A stretch of DNA of 64,000 bases from Sedimenticola hydrogenitrophicus. Lineage in GTDB: Bacteria > Pseudomonadota > Gammaproteobacteria > Chromatiales > Chromatiaceae. The translations under genes were made by a program, and so were the position numbers. Below the pieces are notes generated by a model. It was not told where the DNA came from and searched no databases. It saw nothing but the letters and a program-made list of their open reading frames with translations. Every line of letters begins with the position of its first letter. The first letter of the stretch is position 1. The stretch is taken from positions 1 through 64,000 of the forward strand of contig NZ_JAQGEI010000024.1 in assembly GCF_029017505.1 (NCBI RefSeq), written 5' to 3'. Below are positions 1 through 7,271 of the stretch, one piece after another.

Positions 1-1058
1 TTATTTATATAATTATCTAGCTTGGCAAAGCCTTTATCTTTTGCTGCCACTTCACATAGTAGCCTTAAAGACATTCTAATGACTGAAATAAATGTTGATG
101 ATAGTACATGTTGATTATTGTTGTAGTAATCGTATAAATCAGAGATATCTCTATAAATATTATTCACCTCACAAGATTTCAAATACAAAGGCCCGCCGAA
201 TATTTTATTCTTACTATTTGATCTAGGTGAGCGTTTCCTGTTTTTAATTAACTGGCCCCCGTGATTCTCTGATATAACTGCACACTTCTTATTTGCCTTA
301 CCTGTTTTATTGTCTTCAATTATCTTTCTTGTAGATCCTTCGAGAACACCCAAGACGTCCCCACGATTTTTACGGGTCGAGATCTCTGTTGCCTCAATCT
401 TTTTAGCCAAATCTAATAGAATAATATTTGCTGTTTTTGCATCATATTTCGACTTTAGCTCACCAGAATCAGTAGAGAAACCTAATTTCTTAATGTTTTC
501 AGCCCTAAATATTTCATTTTTAACAAAACCTTTGTTCATCGCTGGATTACTACCAATCAAGCCAGTGGCTTCTTCTATGATCAAATAATCACTTTTCTTA
601 TAGCCCATATGCCTGTGTAAGAATATATCTCGTTCCAGTGGATTCCATGAGCCCGAATCGCCATGCTTTCTCCATATATGCTTTAGTGCCACATCCTGCG
701 TACACACATTACAGGGAATTGAATATGGGAAGTCTGGTATCAAAAAGCGTTTTTCTTCTGTGATTGTTACTAAATTGTGTTTTATTTTTGCGAGTATAAT
801 CCTTCTGTTGCCATCATAAACTATTGGTATTCGGTTATGATAAACAACGATTGGTAGTTCGCTATGATCAAAAATATCCCCCATATTCTTCGCGAGCTTG
901 TCTAATGCCCAAATTTTGTTATTTTCTCCTAGCGCACGATCAACAATTTTCTGGTCATTATTATCTTCATAAATAGGATCTCTAGGATTCTCAGACCACA
1001 GAACTAGCTCACTTATAGGTATGTATTCTACTTTTTGTTTTTCCATCAACTGCTCCAT
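1..1058 (-). CDS. ParB-like nuclease-domain protein (partial, 3' end outside window)
   Basis: An open minus-strand frame runs without a stop from an ATG at 1058 off the left edge, about 352 residues. A second ATG at 1046 is preceded by GGAG and may be the real start. The N-terminal part shows the two ParB/Srx boxes: a SENPRDP motif at about residues 22-28 and YDGNRRI at about 95-101, as in ParB-like nuclease folds of partition, phage and defence proteins. A WRKHG segment and a basic region with possible metal ligands (CNVC) follow; no C-terminal family was recognised. The DNA is clearly richer in A and T than the nif genes to the right, which suggests horizontal acquisition. Substrate and role are unknown; a modification- or plasmid-related function is possible. 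Confidence 0.6.
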   Translation of the reverse strand, partial: MEQLMEKQKVEYIPISELVLWSENPRDPIYEDNNDQKIVDRALGENNKIWALDKLAKNMGDIFDHSELPIVVYHNRIPIVYDGNRRIILAKIKHNLVTITEEKRFLIPDFPYSIPCNVCTQDVALKHIWRKHGDSGSWNPLERDIFLHRHMGYKKSDYLIIEEATGLIGSNPAMNKGFVKNEIFRAENIKKLGFSTDSGELKSKYDAKTANIILLDLAKKIEATEISTRKNRGDVLGVLEGSTRKIIEDNKTGKANKKCAVISENHGGQLIKNRKRSPRSNSKNKIFGGPLYLKSCEVNNIYRDISDLYDYYNNNQHVLSSTFISVIRMSLRLLCEVAAKDKGFAKLDNYIN

Positions 1059-1302
1059 GAGATCCACAGATATTGCTTTTAAATCTATCTTTAATTGATG
1101 TGGTAATTAAAAGGGATAGCGAAAAGAGGTCAAGGCCATTTAAGCGGCGACCCATTTCACTTGCCGCTAATGTATTGGGCTTGACCCTAACTTATTGAAG
1201 ATTACCAGAGATTCAATCACTGAGGAACCCATTTCAGGTTGTTATGTCGGGTGAGGTGTGCGGCAGGCTGCGTAGCACTCCCGACAACACCCCCATTTGT
1301 CG

Positions 1303-1318
1303 TGTCCATTACCCTACA
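1303..1318 (+). promoter_or_regulatory. NifA upstream activator site of the truncated nifB copy
   Basis: Exact TGT-N10-ACA, identical in sequence to the element before the intact nifB. It lies 65 bp upstream of a sigma54 core. Confidence 0.75.
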
Positions 1319-1381
1319 TTACCCGACCTGGCTCATTAAAAAACACCCAATAAACAGCCTATTAGCTTCCTAGCAGCAACT

Positions 1382-1397
1382 GGGCACAGCCTTTGCA
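1382..1397 (+). promoter_or_regulatory. sigma54 promoter of the truncated nifB copy
   Basis: GGCAC-N5-TTGC with GG at 1383-1384 and GC at 1395-1396. Spacing is ideal for RpoN. The stretch 1059-1456 otherwise contains no gene; 1269-1456 is a diverged duplicate of the region before intact nifB. Confidence 0.8.
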
Positions 1398-1456
1398 TCA
1401 AGGGTCTCAAGCAATGTTAACAACCCTCGACAGGGCATTGATCAGGAGACCCAGTG

Positions 1457-2131
1457 ATGGAGTTGACGGTAATAGGTCAAACGGCAGGTGAGGCGGCTGA
1501 GGGCGGCTGCAGTTCGTCCGGTTGCGGCGGCAGCAGCGATCAGTTGTCGCATCTGCCCGAGCATATCCGCGCGAAGGTGCACAACCACCCCTGCTATTCT
1601 GAGGAGGCGCATCACCACTATGCCCGCATGCATGTGGCGGTGGCGCCGGCCTGTAATATTCAGTGCCACTACTGTAATCGGAAGTACGACTGCGCCAACG
1701 AGTCGCGTCCCGGTGTGGTCTCGGAGGTGCTGACGCCGGATCAGGCGGTGAAGAAGGTGATGGCGGTGGCGGCGAATATCCCGCAGATGACGGTACTCGG
1801 CATCGCCGGTCCCGGCGATCCGCTGGCCAATCCGGAGCGCACCTTCGAGACCTTCCGCCAGCTGACCGAGAAGGCGCCAGATATCAAGCTCTGCGTCTCC
1901 ACCAACGGTCTCTCCCTGCCGGATCAGGTGGAGGAGCTGTGCAAGCACAATATCGACCACGTCACCATCACCATCAACTGTGTCGATCCCGACGTGGGCG
2001 CCAAGATCTATCCCTGGATCTTCTGGAACAACCGCCGCATCAAGGGACGCAAGGGGGCGGAGATCCTGATCAAACAGCAGCAGAAGGGGCTGAAGATGCT
2101 CACCGTTGATCAATGGGGTCAGTGTCATTGA
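1457..2131 (+). pseudogene. nifB: truncated duplicate of nifB (radical-SAM N-terminal part)
   Basis: The first about 216 codons are nearly identical to intact nifB at 3642, including the CNIQCHYC radical-SAM cluster motif. Homology stops at about 2105, where the reading frame enters a hairpin repeat that supplies a few foreign codons and the stop. The C-terminal half of the SAM barrel and the NifX-like domain are missing, so cofactor-precursor synthesis by this product is unlikely. Start chosen at ATG 1457, with AGGAG 8 bp upstream; a GTG lies at 1454. The promoter and activator site are fully conserved, so it is probably transcribed under nitrogen-fixing conditions. It is best read as the relic of a nifB duplication. 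Confidence 0.85.
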
Positions 2132-2176
2132 TTTCCTCTCATCGGAGAAACATCAATGACTCCGACCCCATTGATC
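2108..2176. repeat. 69-bp hairpin repeat, copy A (GTCGGAGTC family)
   Basis: Inverted repeat with 25-nt arms (two mismatches) beginning GATCAATGGGGTC. It is identical over 69 bp to copy B at 2272-2340 and ends the truncated nifB frame. Confidence 0.85.
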
Positions 2177-2271
2177 CGCAATCAATATTCCAACCGCAGC
2201 AGTTCGTACAGCAAATGAATAGCCCATAGTGAGTTCCCTCTTCATGACTTGACTAAGAAATATAAATCCCT

Positions 2272-2340
2272 GATCAATGGGGTCAGTGTCATTGATTTCC
2301 TCTCATCGGAGAAACATCAATGACTCCGACCCCATTGATC
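2272..2340. repeat. 69-bp hairpin repeat, copy B (GTCGGAGTC family)
   Basis: Exact copy of 2108-2176, separated from it by 95 bp that hold no recognised gene. Confidence 0.85.
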
Positions 2341-2416
2341 CATTCATTGATCCCATTGAACCAAAAAGTCCAATTGAAACAAAAATAGCGAGAAATATTC
2401 CTATGGTTTTTTTCAT
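2303..2416 (-). CDS. possible truncated signal-peptide ORF ending in hairpin repeat
   Basis: A 37-residue frame starts MKKTIGIFLAIFVSIGLF, a good signal peptide or membrane segment, and then runs into hairpin copy B, which supplies the rest and the stop. The 95 bp between the two hairpins contain a similar short frame (MKRELTMGYSF...) that is cut by copy A. This may be the remnant of a small exported protein gene broken by the repeat. No homologue was recognised and expression is uncertain. Confidence 0.25.
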   Translation of the reverse strand: MKKTIGIFLAIFVSIGLFGSMGSMNGSMGSESLMFLR

Positions 2417-2444
2417 GCGTATGACCTTAGGTGCCTGATTTTTT

Positions 2445-2506
2445 GCCCTAACGCCTAAAGCAGCCGAGCGCGCTTTTCGCGCGTCGGTTGCCTTTACTGG
2501 TTATGT
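2445..2506 (-). repeat. attC-like integron recombination site
   Basis: On the minus strand the site opens with CATAACC and closes with GCGTTAGGGC. These outer boxes flank paired inner boxes (TAAAGGCA / TGCTTTA with one unpaired base) and a GC stem CCGACGCGC...GCGCGCTCGG with a further extrahelical base. The stop codon of the adjacent gene lies inside the site, as in gene cassettes. No integrase gene is visible in the window. Confidence 0.45.
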
Positions 2507-3093
2507 TCGTATTTGTTCGGGAGCAGAAAAACAACCCCGTTATCTGTGACCCTAAACTCGCCATTATAGAAATCACCTCGATTGGTTGATTGGCCACTTT
2601 TTAGCTTGGTAACATCTGCATCCGATATAGGCATTGTCATGTTTTGTTTCTTAAACCCGACATTGTCACTTACTAGCTTGCTCGCATAGTCGACTGCCTT
2701 AGATTTAGGGTAATCGACCTGTTTCACGGTAGGAATATTTTCCACGGTACTAATGATGTACGCTTCAGATTCTGTAACCCAAGCTTGGAACGTTGACGGC
2801 CTGTCTTGTTGGCCGTCATCTTCAAGCACGGAAATAGAAAGCATTCCTCCTCCATCGGGAATTTTCCTCTCGACCTCCCTGCCTTTATGAATAAAATATT
2901 CTCTGCCTTTTGTTTGCTTTGGATCTACGGGTAATACCTTAGCTGTTTGAGCACCACTCATGTCTGGTGATTTATTAGCCATTTTTTCAATCGCAGGTGG
3001 TATCACATAGGACATAGCAACTAGCCAAACAGCTACAAATGCTATTGCGGCCCCCGCTCCGAAAACGATTCCCTGTATAAACTTCTTCAACAT
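2494..3093 (-). CDS. membrane-anchored hypothetical protein, possible gene-cassette product
   Basis: A 199-residue protein with one N-terminal membrane segment (about residues 9-32), followed by a soluble domain rich in Lys, Asp and Val that probably faces the periplasm. No family was recognised. Its ATG follows directly on the stop of the upstream minus-strand ORF (TGAATG), with AAGGA as ribosome site, so the two could be co-translated. Its stop lies within the attC-like site, the arrangement expected of an integron cassette. Base composition is lower in GC than the nif genes on either side. Confidence 0.55.
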   Translation of the reverse strand: MLKKFIQGIVFGAGAAIAFVAVWLVAMSYVIPPAIEKMANKSPDMSGAQTAKVLPVDPKQTKGREYFIHKGREVERKIPDGGGMLSISVLEDDGQQDRPSTFQAWVTESEAYIISTVENIPTVKQVDYPKSKAVDYASKLVSDNVGFKKQNMTMPISDADVTKLKSGQSTNRGDFYNGEFRVTDNGVVFLLPNKYEHNQ

Positions 3094-3426
3094 TCATAGA
3101 TCCTTTTCTTGTAGAACAGCGTTATTCACCGACATCAGACGTCTATCCCTCCGACGCCTATCCATTAGTTTTAAAGCCCAGAGTATTACTTGAATTCCCA
3201 ATCGATACAAGAACTTACTTCGATTTAATTTGCGCCTGATGTTATCTGGATAGGCGGACGCGTTCGCATCATTACTGTCGTCTATCCAGTTTGCACACAA
3301 CCTATATGTGTCCTGGTAAGCGATTGTATTTTGTCCGGTATTTGTATTCAGGTGCATTTGTGATTCAGGAGATATACGCCAGAGTCCGCTGAATTCCGCT
3401 CGTGATGAGGTCATCAACAGCCACAT
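3094..3426 (-). CDS. hypothetical small protein upstream of the cassette gene
   Basis: A 110-codon frame whose TGA abuts the next ATG. It has a basic C-terminal half (NRSKFLYRL, MDRRRRDRRL) and no recognised domain. The start at 3426 lies close to the right edge of the accessory insert and is uncertain; an ATG at 3414 is an alternative. It may be only the leader part of a cassette. Confidence 0.35.
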   Translation of the reverse strand: MWLLMTSSRAEFSGLWRISPESQMHLNTNTGQNTIAYQDTYRLCANWIDDSNDANASAYPDNIRRKLNRSKFLYRLGIQVILWALKLMDRRRRDRRLMSVNNAVLQEKDL

Positions 3427-3487
3427 CCACCCAATTCATCCCCTTCGATGCGTAGCGTAGCACTCCCGACAACCCCGCCATTTGTCA

Positions 3488-3503
3488 TGTCCATTACCCT
3501 ACA
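3488..3503 (+). promoter_or_regulatory. NifA upstream activator site of nifB
   Basis: TGT-N10-ACA, the same 16 bp as at 1303, 65 bp upstream of the sigma54 core. Confidence 0.8.
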
Positions 3504-3566
3504 TAGTCCGGTTATCCGTATAAAAAAATAACCAATAAACAGTATGTTAACTTCCTGGCAGCAACT

Positions 3567-3582
3567 GGGCACACCCTTTGCA
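3567..3582 (+). promoter_or_regulatory. sigma54 promoter of nifB
   Basis: GGCAC-N5-TTGC, with GG at 3568-3569 and GC at 3580-3581. It matches the RpoN consensus and lies about 60 bp before the nifB start. Confidence 0.85.
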
Positions 3583-3641
3583 TCAAGAGTTTCAAGCAAT
3601 GTTAACAACCCTCGACAGGGCATTGATCAGGAGACCCAGTG

Positions 3642-5150
3642 ATGGAGTTGACGGTAATAGGTCAAACGGCAGGTGAGGCGGCAGAGGGCGGCTGCAGTTC
3701 ATCCGGTTGCGGCGGCAGCAGTGATCAGTTGTCGCATCTTCCCGAGCACATCCGCGCGAAGGTGCATAACCACCCCTGCTATTCCGAGGAGGCGCATCAC
3801 CATTTTGCCCGCATGCACGTGGCGGTGGCGCCGGCCTGTAATATCCAGTGCCATTACTGTAACCGGAAATACGACTGTTCCAACGAGTCGCGGCCGGGGG
3901 TGGTGTCGGAGGTGCTGACGCCGGATCAGGCGGTGAAGAAGGTGATGGCGGTGGCGGCCAATATCCCGCAGATGACGGTGCTCGGCATCGCCGGTCCCGG
4001 CGATCCCCTGGCCAATCCGGAGCGCACCTTCGAGACCTTCCGCCAGCTCACCGAGAAGGCGCCGGACATCAAGCTCTGCGTCTCCACCAACGGCCTCACC
4101 CTGCCGGACCAGGTGGAGGAGCTGTGCAAGCACAATATCGATCACGTCACCATCACCATCAACTGTGTCGATCCCGACGTGGGCGCCAAGATCTATCCCT
4201 GGATCTTCTGGAACAACCGCCGCATCAAGGGACGCAAGGGGGCGGAGATCCTGATCAAGCAGCAGCAGAAGGGGCTGAAGATGCTCACCGAGCGCGGCAT
4301 CCTGGTGAAGGTCAACTCGGTGATGATCCCGGGGGTGAATGACGCGCACCTGGAAGAGGTGAGCAAGGTGGTGAAGGCCAACGGCGCCTTTCTGCACAAT
4401 GTGATGCCGCTGATCGCCGAGGCTGAACACGGCACCTTTTATGGCGTGATGGGCCAGCGCGGCCCGACCCACGGTGAGTTGCAGGCGCTGCAGGATCAGT
4501 GCGCCGGCGACATGAACATGATGCGCCACTGCCGCCAGTGCCGCGCCGATGCCGTCGGCATGCTGGGCGAGGACCGGGGCGATGAGTTCACCATGGACAA
4601 GGTCGAGAACATGGAGATCGACTATGAATCGGCCATGCAGCGGCGCGCCGAGTATCACGCCTCCATCGAGGCGAATCGCGAGGCGCAGAAGCAACAGAGC
4701 GGCCAGGCCTTCGTCGCGCTCTCGTCGCTGCAGTTGAAGAAGAAAGAGACCCGGCCGGTGTTGATGGCGGTGGCCACCAGCGGCGGGGGTGTGATCAACC
4801 AGCACTTCGGCCACGCCAAGGAGTTCCTGGTTTACGAAGCGTCGATGACCGATGTGCGCTTCATCGGCTACCGCAAGGTGGATCTCTACTGCAGCGGTGG
4901 TGACAGCTGCGGTGACGCGGAGACCACCCTGCAGAAGATCATCCGCGCCCTGGAAGGCTGCGAGGCGGTGCTCTGTTCCAAGATCGGTTACGAACCCTGG
5001 GAGCAGCTGGAGACGGCCGGCATCCAGCCCAACGGCGAGCACGCCATGGAGCCGATCGAAGAGGCGGTGGCCGCCGTCTATGCCGAGATGGCCGGGAACG
5101 GTCAGCTGGATGAAGCCCGGGAAACGGCTCAGTTGCAGATCGGTGCCTAA
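3642..5150 (+). CDS. nifB: NifB, radical-SAM FeMo-cofactor precursor (NifB-co) synthase
   Basis: 502 residues. NifB fuses 4Fe-4S clusters and inserts the central carbide from S-adenosylmethionine to form the 8Fe precursor of FeMo-co. Visible are an N-terminal Cys-rich tail, the radical-SAM motif Cys66-x3-Cys70-x2-Cys73, further conserved cysteines (CRQCRADA region) and a C-terminal NifX-like domain from about residue 380 with NQHFGHA. ATG 3642 is chosen over GTG 3639 because AGGAG lies at a normal distance. It heads an operon with fdxN, a small ORF and nifO, and is driven by its own NifA/sigma54 promoter. A truncated duplicate lies 2.2 kb upstream. Confidence 0.97.
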   Translation: MELTVIGQTAGEAAEGGCSSSGCGGSSDQLSHLPEHIRAKVHNHPCYSEEAHHHFARMHVAVAPACNIQCHYCNRKYDCSNESRPGVVSEVLTPDQAVKKVMAVAANIPQMTVLGIAGPGDPLANPERTFETFRQLTEKAPDIKLCVSTNGLTLPDQVEELCKHNIDHVTITINCVDPDVGAKIYPWIFWNNRRIKGRKGAEILIKQQQKGLKMLTERGILVKVNSVMIPGVNDAHLEEVSKVVKANGAFLHNVMPLIAEAEHGTFYGVMGQRGPTHGELQALQDQCAGDMNMMRHCRQCRADAVGMLGEDRGDEFTMDKVENMEIDYESAMQRRAEYHASIEANREAQKQQSGQAFVALSSLQLKKKETRPVLMAVATSGGGVINQHFGHAKEFLVYEASMTDVRFIGYRKVDLYCSGGDSCGDAETTLQKIIRALEGCEAVLCSKIGYEPWEQLETAGIQPNGEHAMEPIEEAVAAVYAEMAGNGQLDEARETAQLQIGA

Positions 5151-5178
5151 CAGGAAACCTATGGCTGGAGATATCCGC

Positions 5179-5457
5179 ATGGCTTATGAAATTATCGAGA
5201 GTTGCGTCAACTGCTGGGCTTGCGAGCCGCTCTGTCCCAGCCAGGCGATCTTTGATGCACGCCCCCACTTCCGCATCGATGCGAAAAAGTGCACCGAGTG
5301 CGAGGGCGATTTTGCCGATCCCCAGTGCGTCAGTATCTGTCCCATCGAGGGAGCCATCCTGAGCCCGTTCGGCGAGGCGGCCAATCCGCCCGGCTCCCTT
5401 ACCGGAATCCGGCCGGAACGGATGGCCGAGGTGATGGCGGAGATCCAGGCGCGCTAA
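5179..5457 (+). CDS. fdxN: FdxN-type 2[4Fe-4S] ferredoxin
   Basis: 92 residues with two Cys clusters: CVNCWACEPLCP near the N terminus and CTECEGDFADPQCVSICP further on. This is the nif FdxN pattern, with an insert between the second-cluster cysteines. FdxN proteins donate electrons to NifB in several diazotrophs, which fits its place 28 bp after nifB. ATG 5179 is preferred (product begins MAYEIIESC, as in relatives) although an in-frame ATG at 5161 would add six residues. Confidence 0.93.
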   Translation: MAYEIIESCVNCWACEPLCPSQAIFDARPHFRIDAKKCTECEGDFADPQCVSICPIEGAILSPFGEAANPPGSLTGIRPERMAEVMAEIQAR

Positions 5458-5475
5458 CGACAAAGGAGCTAAACC

Positions 5476-5652
5476 GTGTCCACGAACCTGACATTGCCTG
5501 GCATCGAACGTTTCAGCGCGTGGCGCAAGCCGCGCCCGCAGCGGTCGGTCGGCACACAACCCGATTGGGCGCATCTGCCGGAGCGGCTTTGGCGGCGCAA
5601 CTCAGCGTTGCTGAACTCCCTGCACGAAAAGCAGTTGCGCAACGACCCATGA
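5476..5652 (+). CDS. small conserved-looking ORF between fdxN and nifO
   Basis: A 58-residue basic protein starting at GTG 5476 behind a good AAGGAG site. Its TGA overlaps the ATG of nifO (ATGA), so translational coupling is likely. It begins MSTNLTLPGIERFSAWRKP and is rich in Trp, Arg and Pro, with no cysteine pair or signal peptide. No family was recognised. The tight position in a nif operon argues that it is a real gene; it might act with NifO or NifB, but that is inference. Confidence 0.55.
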   Translation: MSTNLTLPGIERFSAWRKPRPQRSVGTQPDWAHLPERLWRRNSALLNSLHEKQLRNDP

Positions 5653-6071
5653 ACCAGTTGCTGTTTTACGAAAAACCGGGTTGCACCGGCAACCAATACC
5701 AGTTGGCGCTGTTGCGTGCCCGGGGCCATCGGCCGGAGGTGCGGGATCTGCTGAGTCACGCCTGGACGGCGGTAACCCTGCAGCCGTTTTTTGGCGACAA
5801 GCCGGTGCCCCAGTGGTTTAACCCGTCCGCCCCGGCGGTGAAGTCGGGGGCCATCGATATCACCGCTCTGAGTGCACGGCAGGCGCTGAATTTGATGCTG
5901 GCCGAGCCGTTGCTGATTTGTCGGCCGCTGCTGGAGTACGGCTTGCTGCAACAATCGGGGTTTGTCGACGGACCGGTATTGAAGGCACTGGGTATCGTGC
6001 TGGATCGCAAACGGGATCTGAACGCCTGCCCGATGGGCGGGGATGCGCTTGCATGTGAACCGCCGGCTTAG
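5649..6071 (+). CDS. nifO: NifO-like nitrogenase-associated protein (ArsC/Spx fold)
   Basis: 140 residues beginning MNQLLFYEKPGCTGNQYQ. The Lys-Pro-Gly-Cys loop corresponds to the ArsC active-site loop but has a single cysteine, as in the nitrogenase-associated ArsC-like family. In Azotobacter nifO lies with nifB, fdxN and nifQ, the same group as here, and has been linked to molybdenum handling. A second signature, the ICRPLLEYG segment, is ArsC-like too. It overlaps the preceding small ORF by 4 bp. A role as a classical arsenate reductase is less likely given the context. Confidence 0.85.
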   Translation: MNQLLFYEKPGCTGNQYQLALLRARGHRPEVRDLLSHAWTAVTLQPFFGDKPVPQWFNPSAPAVKSGAIDITALSARQALNLMLAEPLLICRPLLEYGLLQQSGFVDGPVLKALGIVLDRKRDLNACPMGGDALACEPPA

Positions 6072-6444
6072 CGGGTTGAATAACCCCGGTCGTTGCAAAA
6101 ATCGACCTGTAGGAGCGCCTCTGGCGCGAAGTTGTTCGCGGCGAAGCCGCTCCTACGGGTGCAATTCTGGACTTCACCAGCGGTGCATTCCAGGAAACGA
6201 TGCAACATGTCTGTTTCATCCGGCAGTTGAATTCGTAGGGTGGATAAGCGTCAGCGCATCCACCGTGAGTCGGATGGCGGTGGATGCGCAAGCTTATCCA
6301 CCCTAGATGTACATATGCCATCCTCGGGTCCGTGAACGGTACATCCATGTACCACTCCTCACCCTACAAGTACCGCGAGTTCAGCAGATTGAATTGAATA
6401 ACGCTTCATCACGGCAACGTATTACACCCTACAGGTGAGCAAAG
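6072..6444. repeat. repeat-filled intergenic region before the ferredoxins
   Basis: No gene seen. It contains a GTAGGAGCG/CGCTCCTAC palindrome at 6109-6156, a TAGGGTGGATAAGC palindrome at 6235-6306, and a fragment of the ACGGTACATCCATGTACC repeat at about 6333-6360. No nif promoter was found, so the downstream genes may depend on read-through from nifB. Confidence 0.75.
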
Positions 6445-6729
6445 ATGGCGAAAGCAAAGATTACATTTGAGGATATCGGAAAGAGCGTCAGCGTGCCGGC
6501 CGGCACGCGGGTGATTGAAGTCTCCGAGCAGATCGGTGCCGGGATCGTGTACGGCTGCCGCGAGGGCGACTGCGGCACCTGCATGATGCATGTGCAGGAG
6601 GGGTGGAACAATCTCAGCGAACCCTCGGTACTGGAAGAGAAGGTGCTGAAGGAGAACATGGCGAGCCGGCATGACCGGCTGGCCTGCCAGGCGCAGATTA
6701 TCGGCGACTGTACCATCAAGCCCGCCTGA
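6445..6729 (+). CDS. 2Fe-2S ferredoxin, nif-associated
   Basis: 94 residues with the plant/adrenodoxin-type motif CREGDCGTCMM and a distal Cys at about residue 83 (LACQAQ). This is a complete set of four [2Fe-2S] ligands. It probably carries electrons for NifQ or other nif maturation steps, judging only from its place before a second ferredoxin and nifQ. A ribosome site (AGGTGAG) lies just upstream. No own promoter was recognised. Confidence 0.9.
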   Translation: MAKAKITFEDIGKSVSVPAGTRVIEVSEQIGAGIVYGCREGDCGTCMMHVQEGWNNLSEPSVLEEKVLKENMASRHDRLACQAQIIGDCTIKPA

Positions 6730-6761
6730 TTGAACCTGCTTGACCGAAGAGGAGTAGACCG

Positions 6762-7271
6762 ATGCCGCTGATCACCTTTTCCAGTCCCGATTTCAAGGAC
6801 AAGACGGTCTATGCCGTGTTCGGCCACGCACCCGATACGCTGCTGGCCATCGCCCGGGCCAACCGGATACCGCTGCGATTCGAGTGTGGCGAGGGTAAGG
6901 GCTCGCGCAAAAATAAGGTTCGGTATTCGGTCGCAACTGGACCCCGCTGGAGGCGTTACGCTTTTTGGCAAGGGAACAGCCATTGCCTGCAAAGCGTGCC
7001 TTGCCAGCGTGACCCAGTTACGCCCTCGGTACTGCGAAATTATTCTTGCGCGAGCCCTAAGTGCGGCAACTGCGCCATCCGGGTTCAGCCTGCCGATGAC
7101 CAGGTAGCCCGGGCGTATCCCCTGGATAGAAAGGAGCGACGGGTGCTGCAGGCGTTGGGCAAGCTCGATGTGTCGGCGCCGCCGGGACGACATCCGCCCG
7201 GTGAATGGCATCTGGCTTGCCGCTTCATCCCCCGGGATGAGGATATTGTCGTGGCGTATGAGGTGGCGTGA
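6762..7271 (+). CDS. 2Fe-2S ferredoxin split in frame by a 159-bp MITE
   Basis: The frame codes for 169 residues. Removing the MITE at 6899-7057 and one copy of its TAA duplication restores a 115-residue ferredoxin with a continuous FECGEGKCGNCAIRV motif and a distal Cys near LACRF. The MITE plus duplication is exactly 162 bp, so the frame stays open and adds 54 residues between the first and second cluster cysteines. Cluster assembly would need a very long loop and is doubtful, although the inserted part brings three cysteines. Its TGA overlaps nifQ (GTGATGG). It is best treated as an intact frame of uncertain function. Confidence 0.8.
   Translation: MPLITFSSPDFKDKTVYAVFGHAPDTLLAIARANRIPLRFECGEGKGSRKNKVRYSVATGPRWRRYAFWQGNSHCLQSVPCQRDPVTPSVLRNYSCASPKCGNCAIRVQPADDQVARAYPLDRKERRVLQALGKLDVSAPPGRHPPGEWHLACRFIPRDEDIVVAYEVA
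6899..7057. mobile_element. 159-bp MITE inside a ferredoxin gene
   Basis: Terminal inverted repeats start GGGCTCGCGCAA. TAA is present on both sides (6896-6898 and 7058-7060) as target duplication. A 3-bp T-N-A duplication is typical of some IS5-family groups. There is no transposase; it is translated through without a stop. Confidence 0.8.

Noticed and set aside
3414-3623. 69-codon minus-strand frame over the nifB promoter
   Set aside because: It reads across the conserved activator and sigma54 elements and has no coding character.
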